From: Methylobacterium sp. E-005
GTDB taxonomy: Bacteria; Pseudomonadota; Alphaproteobacteria; Rhizobiales; Beijerinckiaceae
Reading direction: 5' to 3'
Length of the DNA: 64,000 nt
NCBI RefSeq assembly: GCF_022829725.1
Contig: NZ_JAKSYG010000105.1
Coordinates: 1-64,000 of the forward strand
A program made the position numbers and the translations under genes. This document shows positions 30,174-39,400 of the stretch, one piece after another (within the stretch, counting starts at the first letter, position 1; each line of letters begins with the position of its first letter). The notes under the pieces were generated by a model. The model saw nothing but the letters and a program-made list of their open reading frames with translations. It did not search any database and was not told the origin of the DNA.

Positions 30174-30668
30174 ATGGCGCATCCGGCCCTGACGCACGAG
30201 GACGCCCCGGCGGCCCCGCACGCGCGAGGCCGGACGCGTTATGCGGACGATCTCTACACCTGGGTCCAGGAGCAGGTGGCACTGCTCCGCGCCGGCCGGG
30301 TGGACGCGCTCGACCTCGACAACATCGCCGAGGAGCTGAGCGACGTGGGCTCGGAGCAATACGACAAGCTCGAAAGCGCGATCGACGTGCTGTTGGCTCA
30401 CGCCCTTGAGTGGGACCATCAGCCCGAACGACGCAGCCAAAGCTGGTCGCTGACGATCGCAGAGCAGCGGGTGCGCATCGACAGGCAGCTGCGCAAGAAT
30501 CCCGGTCTCAAGGCGCGAATCGCAGAGGCTGTCTCGGACGGGTACCGGCTCGGCCGGATTCGAGCCGCCCGCGAGATGAAGCGCCCTCTCAAAGCCCTGC
30601 CGGCTGAGTGTCCCTATAATTGGGACAAGATCCTCAACCGCCCCTTCGCGTTCGACGACGACCGGTAG
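30174..30668 (+). CDS. DUF29 family protein inserted between cobS and cobT
   Basis: A 164-residue protein of the DUF29 family, recognised by RYADDLYTWVQEQVALLRAG, then LDLDNIAEELSDVGSEQYDK and the Trp/His region EWDHQPERRSQSWSLTIAEQ with the end CPYNWDKILN. Function unknown; the family is expanded in cyanobacteria and in Methylobacterium. The start at 30174 follows GGAGGAC by five bases. It begins 17 bases after cobS and ends 6 bases before cobT, so it is almost certainly co-transcribed. Its second half has more A/T third positions than its neighbours, a hint that it entered the operon later. Confidence 0.88.
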   Translation: MAHPALTHEDAPAAPHARGRTRYADDLYTWVQEQVALLRAGRVDALDLDNIAEELSDVGSEQYDKLESAIDVLLAHALEWDHQPERRSQSWSLTIAEQRVRIDRQLRKNPGLKARIAEAVSDGYRLGRIRAAREMKRPLKALPAECPYNWDKILNRPFAFDDDR

Positions 30669-30674
30669 CTCCGC

Positions 30675-32582
30675 ATGTCCATCTCCAACCGCAAGCCCGG
30701 CGAGCGCCGCGAACCCGTGGCCGAGCCCCTGAAGCGCTCGGTGGCCGGGTGCCTGCGCGCCATCGCCCGGCGCTCCGAGGTCGAGGTCACCTACGCCACC
30801 GACCGGCCGGCGCTCACGGGCGACAAGGCCCGCCTGCCCGAGCCGCCGCGCAAGCTGTCGGCGCAGGACGTCGCGGTGCTGCGCGGCAATGCCGACGCCA
30901 TGGCGCTGCGGCTCGGCTGCCACGACGTGTCCCTGCACCGCCGGTTCGCCCCCGAGAACGCCGCCGCCCGGGCGGTCTACGATGCGGTCGAGCAGGCCCG
31001 GGTCGAGGCGATCGGCTCGCGCCGGATGGCGGGCGTGGCCAGCAACATCTCGGCGATGCTGGAGGACCGCTATCACCGCGGCGGCAAGTACGAAAACATC
31101 ACCGACCGGGCCGACGCCCCGATGGAGGATGCCGTCGCCCTGATGGTGCGCGAGCGGCTCACCGGTCAGCAGCCGCCCGAAGCCGCGGCCAAGATCGTGG
31201 AGCTGTGGCGCGCGCATATCGAGGCGAAGGCCGGCCCGAATCTCGATGGGCTGCTCGGCTCGATCGAGGACCAGCGCAAGTTCGCCCGCTCCGTGCGCGA
31301 TCTCCTCACCTCGCTCGATATGTCGGACGAGACGCCGTTCGATTCCGAGGATGACGAGAACGACGACGAGAACGACGCCCAGGACGACGAGCAGAACCCG
31401 AGCGAGGGTGATTCGGAGGAAAAGAGCCAGGGCGAGCGCGCCGAGATCGAGACCTCGGAAGAAGCCTCGGACGAGATCGAGGAAGGCGCCCAGGAATCCG
31501 CCGACGCGCCTTCGGGTGAGCTGCCGGAGGAATCCGAGGACGCGGATTCGGAGGAGGCCTCCGAGGCCTCGCGCCCGCCTCAGCGGCAGGGCAACGAGGC
31601 GCGCGGGCCCGAATACCGGGTGTTCAACCCCAAGTTCGACGAAGTCATCCACGCCGAGGAGCTGTGCGATGCCGACGAGCTGGCGCGCCTGCGCTCCTAT
31701 CTCGACAAGCAGCTCTCGCATCTGCAGGGCGTGGTCGGACGCCTCGCGAACCGCCTGCAGCGGCGTCTGCTCGCCCAGCAGAACCGCGCCTGGGACTTCG
31801 ACCTGGAAGAGGGTCAGCTCGACCCGGCACGCCTCGTGCGCGTGGTCATCGACCCCTACCAGCCGCTCTCCTTCAAGCAGGAGAAGGACACGAATTTCCG
31901 CGATACGGTCGTCACGCTGCTCCTCGACAATTCGGGCTCGATGCGCGGCCGGCCGATCACCGTCGCGGCGACCTGCGCCGACATCCTGGCGCGGACGCTG
32001 GAGCGCTGCGGCGTGAAGGTGGAGATCCTGGGCTTCACCACCCGGGCCTGGAAGGGTGGCCAGAGCCGCGAGGCGTGGCTCGCCGCCGGCAAGCCGCCGA
32101 ATCCCGGGCGCCTGAACGACCTGCGCCACATCGTCTACAAGTCGGCCGACGCCCCGTGGCGGCGGGCGCGCAAGAACCTCGGGCTGATGATGCGCGAGGG
32201 CCTGCTCAAGGAGAATATCGACGGCGAGGCGCTCGACTGGGCGCACAAGCGCCTGCTCGGCCGGCCGGAGCAGCGCAAGATCCTGATGGTGATCTCCGAC
32301 GGCGCGCCGGTGGATGATTCGACCCTGTCGGTAAATGCCGGCAACTACCTGGAGCGGCACCTGCGCTGGATGATCGAGGAAATCGAGACGCGCTCGCCGG
32401 TGGAACTGCTCGCAATCGGCATCGGCCACGACGTGACGCGCTACTACCGCCGCGCCGTGACGATCATCGACGCCGAGGAACTCGGCGGCGCGATGACCGA
32501 GAAGCTGGCGGAGCTGTTCGAGGAGGACGGGGCGGCCGTGCCGACGGGCCGTATGCTGCGCGCGGCGGGCGGCCGGCGATAA
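30675..32582 (+). CDS. cobT: Cobaltochelatase VWA subunit CobT
   Basis: A 635-residue protein, typical CobT length. The N-terminal domain ([20 protein letters not shown]) is followed by a strongly acidic low-complexity stretch at about 215-310 ([20 protein letters not shown] and onward), then a C-terminal von Willebrand factor A domain whose metal-ion site is [14 protein letters not shown] (DxSxS). It pairs with CobS to form the chaperone-like part of the aerobic cobaltochelatase. Late motifs [20 protein letters not shown] and [16 protein letters not shown] support the call. The ATG lies 6 bases after the DUF29 stop, showing that the operon still reads through the insertion. Confidence 0.93.
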   Translation: MSISNRKPGERREPVAEPLKRSVAGCLRAIARRSEVEVTYATDRPALTGDKARLPEPPRKLSAQDVAVLRGNADAMALRLGCHDVSLHRRFAPENAAARAVYDAVEQARVEAIGSRRMAGVASNISAMLEDRYHRGGKYENITDRADAPMEDAVALMVRERLTGQQPPEAAAKIVELWRAHIEAKAGPNLDGLLGSIEDQRKFARSVRDLLTSLDMSDETPFDSEDDENDDENDAQDDEQNPSEGDSEEKSQGERAEIETSEEASDEIEEGAQESADAPSGELPEESEDADSEEASEASRPPQRQGNEARGPEYRVFNPKFDEVIHAEELCDADELARLRSYLDKQLSHLQGVVGRLANRLQRRLLAQQNRAWDFDLEEGQLDPARLVRVVIDPYQPLSFKQEKDTNFRDTVVTLLLDNSGSMRGRPITVAATCADILARTLERCGVKVEILGFTTRAWKGGQSREAWLAAGKPPNPGRLNDLRHIVYKSADAPWRRARKNLGLMMREGLLKENIDGEALDWAHKRLLGRPEQRKILMVISDGAPVDDSTLSVNAGNYLERHLRWMIEEIETRSPVELLAIGIGHDVTRYYRRAVTIIDAEELGGAMTEKLAELFEEDGAAVPTGRMLRAAGGRR

Positions 32583-32697
32583 TCAGGTCCCCCCTTGCCG
32601 CGCGCAAGAGGCGATTCGTGCCGCGGAAGCCGGCTGATCCAGACCGAACCTCCCTAGATCCGGTTCGTGTTCGCAACTTGGATGTCGAAGCCCCCTT

Positions 32698-32788
32698 CGT
32701 CATCACGAGCGCAGGGAAGCGACCCAGGGCAGCGCGGGGCTTGTCAACGTGGCGCCACCTGGATTGCTTTGCTCCGCCCGCAAGGACG
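32698..32788. repeat. About 90-base inverted-repeat element, copy 2
   Basis: The element starts CGTCATCACGAGCGCAGGGA and ends GCTCCGCCCGCAAGGACG, the ends forming an imperfect 31-base inverted repeat. Reverse-complemented, it aligns with 21027-21116. It occupies most of the 362-base gap between cobT and rpmB (32583-32944). Apart from this element and the terminator at 32878, that gap shows no gene or other feature. Confidence 0.65.
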
Positions 32789-32877
32789 GCGCAGTGGCAT
32801 CAGCCTTAAATCGACAGCAGCCGGTGGCCGAGCTTTGGATTGCTCGGACTGGCGGGTCTGCTGCGGACAAGCGTAGA

Positions 32878-32908
32878 AACCGCCGCGGCCTTCATGGCCA
32901 CGGCGGTT
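32878..32908 (-). terminator. Intrinsic terminator of rpmB
   Basis: Thirteen-position stem AACCGCCGNGGCC paired with GGCCNCGGCGGTT around a 5-base loop. The single mismatch in DNA becomes a G-U wobble on the minus-strand RNA, which supports the minus orientation. A short T-run (TTTCTACG) follows. It starts 37 bases downstream of the rpmB stop. Confidence 0.65.
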
Positions 32909-32944
32909 GAAACATCCGCTCAGGAACGGTGAGAGCCCGAAGGC

Positions 32945-33247
32945 TCAGGCCGCTTCGGCCGGAGCCTCGGCGAGCTTCTTGTGGATCTCGCGCTTCAGGA
33001 GGCGGGCGGTCTGCGACAGGTCGCCCTCGCCAGCCTTGATCAGGAAGGCGTCAAGCCCGCCGCGGTGCTCCACCGAGCGCAGGGCGTGCGCGGTGACCCG
33101 CAGGCGCACGCGCTTGCCGAGCGCGTCGGACTGGAGGGTGACGTTGCACAGGTTCGGCAGGAACCGGCACTTGGTCTTGCGGTTCGAGTGGCTCACGAGG
33201 TGGCCGACCTGAACGGCCTTGCCGGTGAGTTCGCAGCGGCGCGCCAT
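32945..33247 (-). CDS. rpmB: 50S ribosomal protein L28
   Basis: A 100-residue bL28 protein: it begins [20 protein letters not shown], with [20 protein letters not shown] next, then the [20 protein letters not shown] segment and a basic C-terminus. It binds 23S rRNA in the large subunit. Length is normal for alphaproteobacteria. The frame is open upstream but only this ATG gives the conserved start. It is a single-gene unit with its own sigma-70-like promoter about 125 bases upstream and its own terminator, and is divergent from the DUF3108 gene, a conserved arrangement in this class. Confidence 0.96.
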   Translation of the reverse strand: MARRCELTGKAVQVGHLVSHSNRKTKCRFLPNLCNVTLQSDALGKRVRLRVTAHALRSVEHRGGLDAFLIKAGEGDLSQTARLLKREIHKKLAEAPAEAA

Positions 33248-33370
33248 GATGACTTTAGATCCCGTCTCGTTCCGCTCGATGAAGACCCGATCGCAGCGGC
33301 GCGATCGTCGTCGCAGCGGGCGGCGCCCATTGCGGTTCCAGGTCCGGCGGAGTCCTGTTGAAGGCGCGAG

Positions 33371-33400
33371 CCTATAGGCGACGAAGCCGCACCGCGTCAA
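33371..33400 (-). promoter_or_regulatory. Sigma-70-like promoter of rpmB
   Basis: On the minus strand TTGACG (33395-33400) and TATAGG (33371-33376) are separated by 18 bases. This is the clearest housekeeping promoter in the window and fits a strongly expressed ribosomal gene. It gives a leader of about 115-120 bases. The remainder of the 351-base gap to the DUF3108 gene shows nothing else. Confidence 0.6.
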
Positions 33401-33598
33401 GGTATGAGGGAGGGACGGGCCGTCCCCGCGGTCCAACGGTCTGTTAACCACGATGCCGGGATATAGCCTTCTTCCACCCGCAGGAAGGCGCCTCACCCGG
33501 CTTCGGGCATCGCGAGGATGCCGCCAGCGGGTGTGTTCGTGAGGGCGGACGTGGGCCTGAAGGTCCTCGGCCGCTCGTCCTGGGATGCGATCCGGATC

Positions 33599-34546
33599 AT
33601 GAGCGCCACGCCTGACCATCGGACGATCAAGACGCTGACGAAGCATGCCGCCGGACGGCTGGTCGTCAGCGCCCTCGCGGTCGCGGCGCTCGTCGCGCCG
33701 GCCGAGGTCGCCGCGCGCACCGGCCGGTCCAAGCGGGCTCCGGCACCGGCCGCCACCGTGGCGGTCGATTACAGCATCAACCTCGCCGGCCTGCCGATCG
33801 GCACCGCGCGCCTCGCCGGCTCCTTCGAGCGCGACCGCTACCTCATGGACGTGTCGGCCGTGCTCACCGGCCTGGTCGGCGCGATCACCGGCGGCAAGGG
33901 CTCGGCCCGGGCTTCCGGCACCTTCGCGGCGGCGCCCCAGCCCGGCGCCTTCTCGATCGCCACCCACACGGCGAGTTCCGGGATCGCGGTGCGCATGGCG
34001 CTGGCGCACGGGAACGTCGTGCAGGCCGAGATCACGCCGCCGCTCGTCGACATGCAGGACCGCGTGCCGGTCACCCCCGCCAACAAGCGGGGCATCCTCG
34101 ATCCGGTCAGCGCGCTCCTGATGCCGACCCAGGGGCGCGGCGAGCCCCTCGACCCGGAGAACTGCAACCGGACCCTGCCGGTCTTCGACGGCGCGACCCG
34201 CTTCAACGTGGTGCTCAGCTACGCCGAGACACGGCCGGTGCAGAAGCCGGGCTATGCCGGCCCGGTCCTCGTGTGCACCGCCCGCTACCAGGCGGTGGCC
34301 GGCCACCGGCCGGACCGGCCGGGGGTGAAGTTCATGGAAGACAACCGCGAGATGTCGGTCTGGCTCGCCCCCGTCGAGGGGACGCGGGTGCTGCTTCCGC
34401 TGCGCATCTCGGTACTGACCACGGTCGGCACCAACATCATCGAGGCGACGCGCTGGAGCCAGGGCGGTACCGCGGCCACCACCGGGACGGCCGGGGCCGA
34501 ACCGAACACGGCCAGCCTCGCGCAGGCGAGCGTACCCGGAGAATAG
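33599..34546 (+). CDS. DUF3108 family exported protein
   Basis: A 315-residue protein with a cleavable signal peptide ([19 protein letters not shown]). The mature part follows the DUF3108 pattern: [20 protein letters not shown], the [20 protein letters not shown] strand-helix, [17 protein letters not shown], and the closing [20 protein letters not shown]. It should lie in the periplasm; function unknown. The gene sits divergently beside rpmB. The ATG at 33599 is used because it places the signal peptide near the N-terminus; a longer frame starts at 33518. Confidence 0.82.
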   Translation: MSATPDHRTIKTLTKHAAGRLVVSALAVAALVAPAEVAARTGRSKRAPAPAATVAVDYSINLAGLPIGTARLAGSFERDRYLMDVSAVLTGLVGAITGGKGSARASGTFAAAPQPGAFSIATHTASSGIAVRMALAHGNVVQAEITPPLVDMQDRVPVTPANKRGILDPVSALLMPTQGRGEPLDPENCNRTLPVFDGATRFNVVLSYAETRPVQKPGYAGPVLVCTARYQAVAGHRPDRPGVKFMEDNREMSVWLAPVEGTRVLLPLRISVLTTVGTNIIEATRWSQGGTAATTGTAGAEPNTASLAQASVPGE

Positions 34547-34617
34547 GAACCTTTGACCGGGGCCCGTTTTCCCGGCACGCCTGCCCGGCGCGGCGACCGC
34601 GCCAGGGAGGTCAGCCA

Positions 34618-34908
34618 ATGCCCAAGGGCTACATCATCGTCCGGATGACGGTCACCGACCCGGACGCCTACAAGGACTACGCCGCCATGGCCTCCGAGGC
34701 CATGCGCAAGTACGGCTGCACGCCGCTGGTCCGCGGCGGCCGCAGCGAGGCGCTTGAGGGCGAGGCCCGGCCGCGCAACGTCGTGCTGCAATTCGAGTCC
34801 TACGAGGCGGCGCGCACCTACTATTTCTCACCCGAGTATCAGGCTGCCATCGCCAAGCGCCGGCCGGCGGGAATCGGCGAGGTGGTGCTGGTCGAGGGGG
34901 TGGACTGA
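34618..34908 (+). CDS. DUF1330 family protein
   Basis: A 96-residue dimeric alpha-beta-barrel protein. The family pattern is [20 protein letters not shown] at the start, then [20 protein letters not shown] and the ending [20 protein letters not shown]. Such proteins resemble ferredoxin-fold monooxygenases but lack an established activity. The ATG is preceded by GGGAGG about ten bases away. It is followed 45 bases later by a strong terminator and is probably a single gene, or follows DUF3108 by 71 bases. Confidence 0.9.
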   Translation: MPKGYIIVRMTVTDPDAYKDYAAMASEAMRKYGCTPLVRGGRSEALEGEARPRNVVLQFESYEAARTYYFSPEYQAAIAKRRPAGIGEVVLVEGVD

Positions 34909-34953
34909 GAGCCTCTCACCAAACGCCCGCTGCCCTGTCGCGGTCAGGGGGAG

Positions 34954-34976
34954 AACGCCCGGGGTCCGGGCGTTTT
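34954..34976 (+). terminator. Intrinsic terminator after the DUF1330 gene
   Basis: CGCCCGG pairs with CCGGGCG around a GGT loop, followed directly by TTTT; two A bases before the stem extend the pairing. It lies 45 bases after the DUF1330 stop and before the convergent darcynin gene. Confidence 0.8.
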
Positions 34977-35010
34977 GCGAGGAGCTCTGAGCCGCCCCCT
35001 CGTTCGCCGG

Positions 35011-35367
35011 TCAGGCCGCCAGCGGGGCCCGGCCGTAATGGGTCGCGTAGGCGTTCTCCACCGCCGGAATGATCTCGACGATCGAGAACCACCGGTCCCA
35101 GAACGCCGTCTCGCGCAGGGCCTCGACGACGAGCTCGTAGGCGTGGTGGTCGGCGGCCTCCCAGACCCAGAGGTCGGTGAGGCGGGCCGTGTAGAACTCG
35201 GCGTCATAGAAGCGGAGCCGCACCGCGTCGGCGTGCCGGCGCAGGATCGGCTCGAAAGCCTCACGCAATCGCGCGAAGCGATCGTCGATCGGCAGGGCGA
35301 GCCATTCGGGGGATGTCTTCACCAGCATGAAGACGGTGAGCTTGGGGTCGAAGGTCTTGTCGGACAT
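35011..35367 (-). CDS. Darcynin family protein
   Basis: A 118-residue small protein matching the darcynin family by its start (KLTVFMLVKTSPEWLALPID), the repeated Trp/Phe pattern (RLTDLWVWEAADHHAYELVV) and the end FWDRWFSIVEIIPAVENAYA. The fold should be a ferredoxin-like alpha-beta barrel; the function is unknown. It is divergently transcribed from a TetR regulator with 75 bases between the starts, so TetR is the likely controller. No signal peptide or membrane helix. Confidence 0.75.
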   Translation of the reverse strand: MSDKTFDPKLTVFMLVKTSPEWLALPIDDRFARLREAFEPILRRHADAVRLRFYDAEFYTARLTDLWVWEAADHHAYELVVEALRETAFWDRWFSIVEIIPAVENAYATHYGRAPLAA

Positions 35368-35442
35368 GGGGTTCTGCGCTCCAGAAGTCTGTCGGAACGT
35401 CGCGATGATGCCCTCGGCCGGCGCGGTGGCGAACTCGCGTTC

Positions 35443-36069
35443 ATGAGCGCCGCTTCACCGCGCCGGCCGGCACTCAAGCCCCGGAAAAGTCCGGGACAAT
35501 CGCGCTCCGCCGAGACCGTGCGGACGATCCTGGAGGGGGCGGCTCGCGTTCTGGAGGAGCGCGGCCTCGACGGCTACACGACCAACGCCGTCGCCGAGCG
35601 GGCGGGCGTCTCGATCGGTTCGGTCTACCAGTACTTCCCCGGCAAGGAGGCCCTGACCGCGGCCCTGGTGGCCCGGGAGACCGCCCTGCTGACCGAGGCG
35701 GTGCGCGCCGCGCCGGGCGCCGCGACGCCGGAGGACGGGCTGCGCCGAATCGTCCGCGCCTGCGTCGCCCACCAGATGGCGCGGCCACGCCTCGCGCTGC
35801 TGCTCGACCGGGAGGAGAGCCGGCTTCAACTCGCCGACCCGCTGGGCTCCGTCGCCATGGACCTGACCGCCGCGCTGCTGGCCCTGCTGGAGCGCCCCGG
35901 TGTTGCGCCGCCGGCCGAACCCGAGACCGCCGCGGGCGACCTCTTCGCCCTCGTCCGGGGCATGGTCGACGCCGCGGGCGAGCGCGGCGAGCGGGACGGC
36001 GTTGGCCTGGAGCGGCGCGTCCTGCGCGCCGTCCACGGCTATCTCGGCCTGCCACAGGCGGTGGCCTGA
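35443..36069 (+). CDS. TetR-family transcriptional regulator
   Basis: A 208-residue TetR-type repressor. The helix-turn-helix is plain: TVRTILEGAARVLEERGLDG, then YTTNAVAERAGVSIGSVYQY and FPGKEALTAALVARE. The C-terminal ligand domain is alpha-helical and Arg/Leu rich. The basic N-terminal arm (PRRPALKPRKSPGQSRS) is common among such regulators in this group. It is divergent from the darcynin gene. The ATG at 35443 is used; an ORF extension upstream runs antisense to darcynin and is not real. Ligand unknown. Confidence 0.9.
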   Translation: MSAASPRRPALKPRKSPGQSRSAETVRTILEGAARVLEERGLDGYTTNAVAERAGVSIGSVYQYFPGKEALTAALVARETALLTEAVRAAPGAATPEDGLRRIVRACVAHQMARPRLALLLDREESRLQLADPLGSVAMDLTAALLALLERPGVAPPAEPETAAGDLFALVRGMVDAAGERGERDGVGLERRVLRAVHGYLGLPQAVA

Positions 36070-36098
36070 ATCTTCACGATCCGCGCGATAATGCGCGG

Positions 36099-36416
36099 AT
36101 GCGCTCGTCCATCCTCCAAATCGCCCTTTCCCTGATCGCCCTTGCCGGTCCGGCCGTCGCACAGCCGCTGACCGCCGGCACTGCGGAACCCGGCTGCGGC
36201 GGCGACGCCTTCTCGTCCGCCGAGATCGTCCAGCACCGAAGCGGCCCCCTCGTGGCGATGCCCGACACGCTCTGCGCCGACCTCGCACCTCAGCCGGGGA
36301 CGCCGGCGACGCAGATCGACGTCTATCCGCAGATCGTGCCGCAGGGTGGACCGGTTGGACCTGGCGGCGGCGGCATCCCATATGGGGGAAGACCGAACCG
36401 GCCCTATCGTCCCTGA
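36099..36416 (+). CDS. Small secreted hypothetical protein
   Basis: A 105-residue protein with a clear signal peptide (LQIALSLIALAGPAVAQ, cleavage after AVA or VAQ). The mature part of about 85 residues contains a single Cys pair (GCGGDAF and TLCADLAP) that could form a disulfide, and a Gly/Pro-rich tail (GGPVGPGGGGIPYGGRPNRP). I do not recognise a family. It starts 29 bases after the TetR stop and is followed by the helicase gene 79 bases later. The coding call rests on the signal peptide and composition only. Confidence 0.6.
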   Translation: MRSSILQIALSLIALAGPAVAQPLTAGTAEPGCGGDAFSSAEIVQHRSGPLVAMPDTLCADLAPQPGTPATQIDVYPQIVPQGGPVGPGGGGIPYGGRPNRPYRP

Positions 36417-36495
36417 CGCGACCGGCCGATAACACCCCTCCCCGCCCGCGCCGTCATGGCGCCGCGACGGCCTTCACCCGAAGGAACCGCCGACC

Positions 36496-39400
36496 ATCGA
36501 CGCGCTGCTCCGCCCCACGCCCAGCCGCTCGCTGTCCCGCGACGCCCGCGCCCGCGGGGTCACGGCGGTCCTCGGGCCGACCAACACCGGCAAGACGCAT
36601 CTCGCCATCGAGCGGATGCTCGCGCACCCGACCGGGATGATCGGGCTGCCCCTGCGGCTGCTCGCCCGGGAGGTCTACCTGCGCGTCGTCGCCAAGGTCG
36701 GCCCGGAAAAGGTCGCGCTGGTGACCGGGGAAGAGAAAATAAAACCGGACCGGCCGCGCTACTGGATCTGCACGATCGAGGCGATGCCCCGCGACCTCGA
36801 CGTGGCCTACGTCGCCATCGACGAGATTCAGCTCGCCGCCGACATGGACCGCGGCCACGTCTTCACCGACCGCCTGCTCTACGTCCGCGGCCGGGAGGAG
36901 ACCCTGCTGATCGGCTCCTCGACCATGCTGCCGCTGGTCCAGAGCCTGATCCCCAACGTCCACACCACGACAAGGCCGCGGCTGTCGCAGCTCAGCTTCG
37001 CGGGGGAGAAGCGCCTGTCGCGCCTGCCCCGACGGACCGCCATCGTGGCGTTCTCGGCCGAGGAGGTCTACGCCATCGCCGAGCTGATCCGCCGCCAGCG
37101 CGGGGGCGCCGCGGTGGTGCTCGGCGCCCTATCGCCTCGGACCCGCAACGCCCAGGTCGAGATGTATCAGGCCGGCGACGTGGACTACCTCGTCGCAACC
37201 GACGCCGTCGGGATGGGCCTCAACCTCGACGTGGATCACGTCGCGTTCGCGGCCAACTGGAAGTACGACGGCACCCGCTTCCGCAAGCTGACCCCCGCCG
37301 AGATGGGCCAGATCGCCGGCCGGGCCGGGCGGCACCTCGCGGACGGCACCTTCGGCTCCACCGGCCGCTGCCCACCCTTCGAGGCCGAGCTGGTGGAGCG
37401 GCTGGAGAGCCACGATTTCGACCCGCTGCGCATCCTGCAATGGCGCAACCCGGACCTCAGCTTCGGCAGCCTGGAGGGGCTGCAGGCGAGCCTGGACGAG
37501 CATCCGCGCGAATCGGGCCTGACCCGCGCCCCCATGGGCGAGGACCAGCAGGCCCTCGAGATCCTCATGAAGGAGGAGGATATCCGCGACATGGCGCGCA
37601 GCGCCGCCACGGTCCGGCGGCTCTGGGACACCTGCGGCGTGCCGGATTACCGCAAGGTCCACCCCCAGGTGCATGCCGACCTCGTGGCCCAGCTCTATCG
37701 ATTCCTCATGAAGGGGATGGCCGGGCGCATCCCCGATACGTGGTTCGCCGAGCAGGTGGCGATGATCGACCGGACCGACGGCGACATCGATACCCTGTCC
37801 CGCCGGATCGCCCAGGGACGCACCTGGACCTTCGTGGCAAACCGTCCCGACTGGCTGCGCGACCCAGAACATTGGCAGGGCGAGACGCGTCGGGTAGAGG
37901 ACAGGCTGTCCGACGCCCTGCACGAACGCCTCGCGAGCCGCTTCGTCGACCGGCGCACAAGCGTCCTGATGCGGCGCCTGAGAGAGAACACGATGCTCGA
38001 AGCCCAAATCACCGCCGACGGTGACGTCACCGTCGAGGGTCAGCATGTCGGCCACCTTCACGGATTCCTGTTCGTCCCCGATGCGAGCGCTGAGGGGCAC
38101 GAGGCCAAGACCCTGAGGAGCGCCGCCGAGAAGGCGCTCGCCGGGGAGATCGAGTCCCGGGCCGACCGGTTCTCGGCAACGGCCGATTCGACCCTCGTGC
38201 TCGCGCATGACGGGACGATCCGCTGGACCGGCGCGCCGGTGGCCAAGCTGACGCCCGGCGAGAAGCTGTTCGCCCCGCAGATCCGATTGCTGGCCGATGA
38301 CAGCCTGACCGGCGCGCACCGTGAGAAGGTCGAGGCGCGCCTGGATGCGTGGCTGAAGGCCTACATCGTGCGCCTGCTCGGCCCGCTCATGGAGATCGAG
38401 ACCGCCGCCGACCTCACGGGCCTCGCCAAGGGGATCGGCTATCAGGTGGTCGAGGCTTTGGGCGTGCTGGAGCGCTCGAAGGTTGCGCACGAGATGCGCA
38501 GCCTCGATCAGGACGGCCGCGGGGCCCTGCGCCGCCACGGCGTCCGGTTCGGCGCCTACCACATCTTCCTGCCGGCCCTGCTGAAGCCGGCGCCGCGGAC
38601 GCTCGCCGCCCAACTCTGGGCCCTGCGCAACGGCGGTCTTGACCAGCGCGGCCTCGACGAGATCGCGCATCTCGCCGGCTCAGGCCGCACCTCGATCAAG
38701 GTCGATCGCGAGATCGCCAAGGGTCTCTACCGGGCGGCCGGCTTCCGGGTCAGCGGCGAGCGGGCGGTGCGCGTCGACATCCTGGAGCGGCTCGCCGATC
38801 TGATCCGGCCGGCGATCGCCTACCGGCCCGGCACGACGCCCGGCGCCCCGCCGGACGGCACCGCCGACGGCGATGGCTTCGTGGCGACCGTGGGCATGAC
38901 CTCGCTGGTCGGTTGCTCGGGCGAGGATTTCGCCTCGATCCTGAAATCGCTGGGCTACGCGGTGGATACCCGCCCCGGGCCGGCCATCACGGTGCCGCTG
39001 GTCCCGGCGGCCGCCACGATTCCGGCCGCGACGGCCGCCGCCGAGGCTGCCTCCGACGCGGCCGTCACCGCGCAGGCGGATGCCGCCGAGCCGACCGGCG
39101 ACGAGGCTCCGGCCGCGGAGGCGTCGACGGAAGAGGCCCCCGCCGCGGAGACCCGCGAGGCGGAGGCCGAGACCGGGGACGAGACCGCCGGTGACGCGCC
39201 CGCCGAGCCGGAGACCGCCGAGCCCGTGAGCCCCGCGGAAACGGTGGCGGCACCGGAGCCGGCAGTCGAAGCTCCTGCGGTCGAGGAGTCCGCGGTCGAA
39301 GAGTCCGCGGCCGAGGATCATGGCACGGCTGCGGTTTCGGCCGAGGCGGAACCCACGGCCGAGCCCGAGACCGCCACGGAAGCGACCGCGGGTGCGGCTC

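Noticed and set aside
36456..38024. 522-residue frame from the ATG at 36456 as the helicase start
   Set aside because: That ATG is in a different frame from the helicase motifs and gives an Arg/Pro-rich shadow. It would need a frameshift, for which no slippery site is seen.
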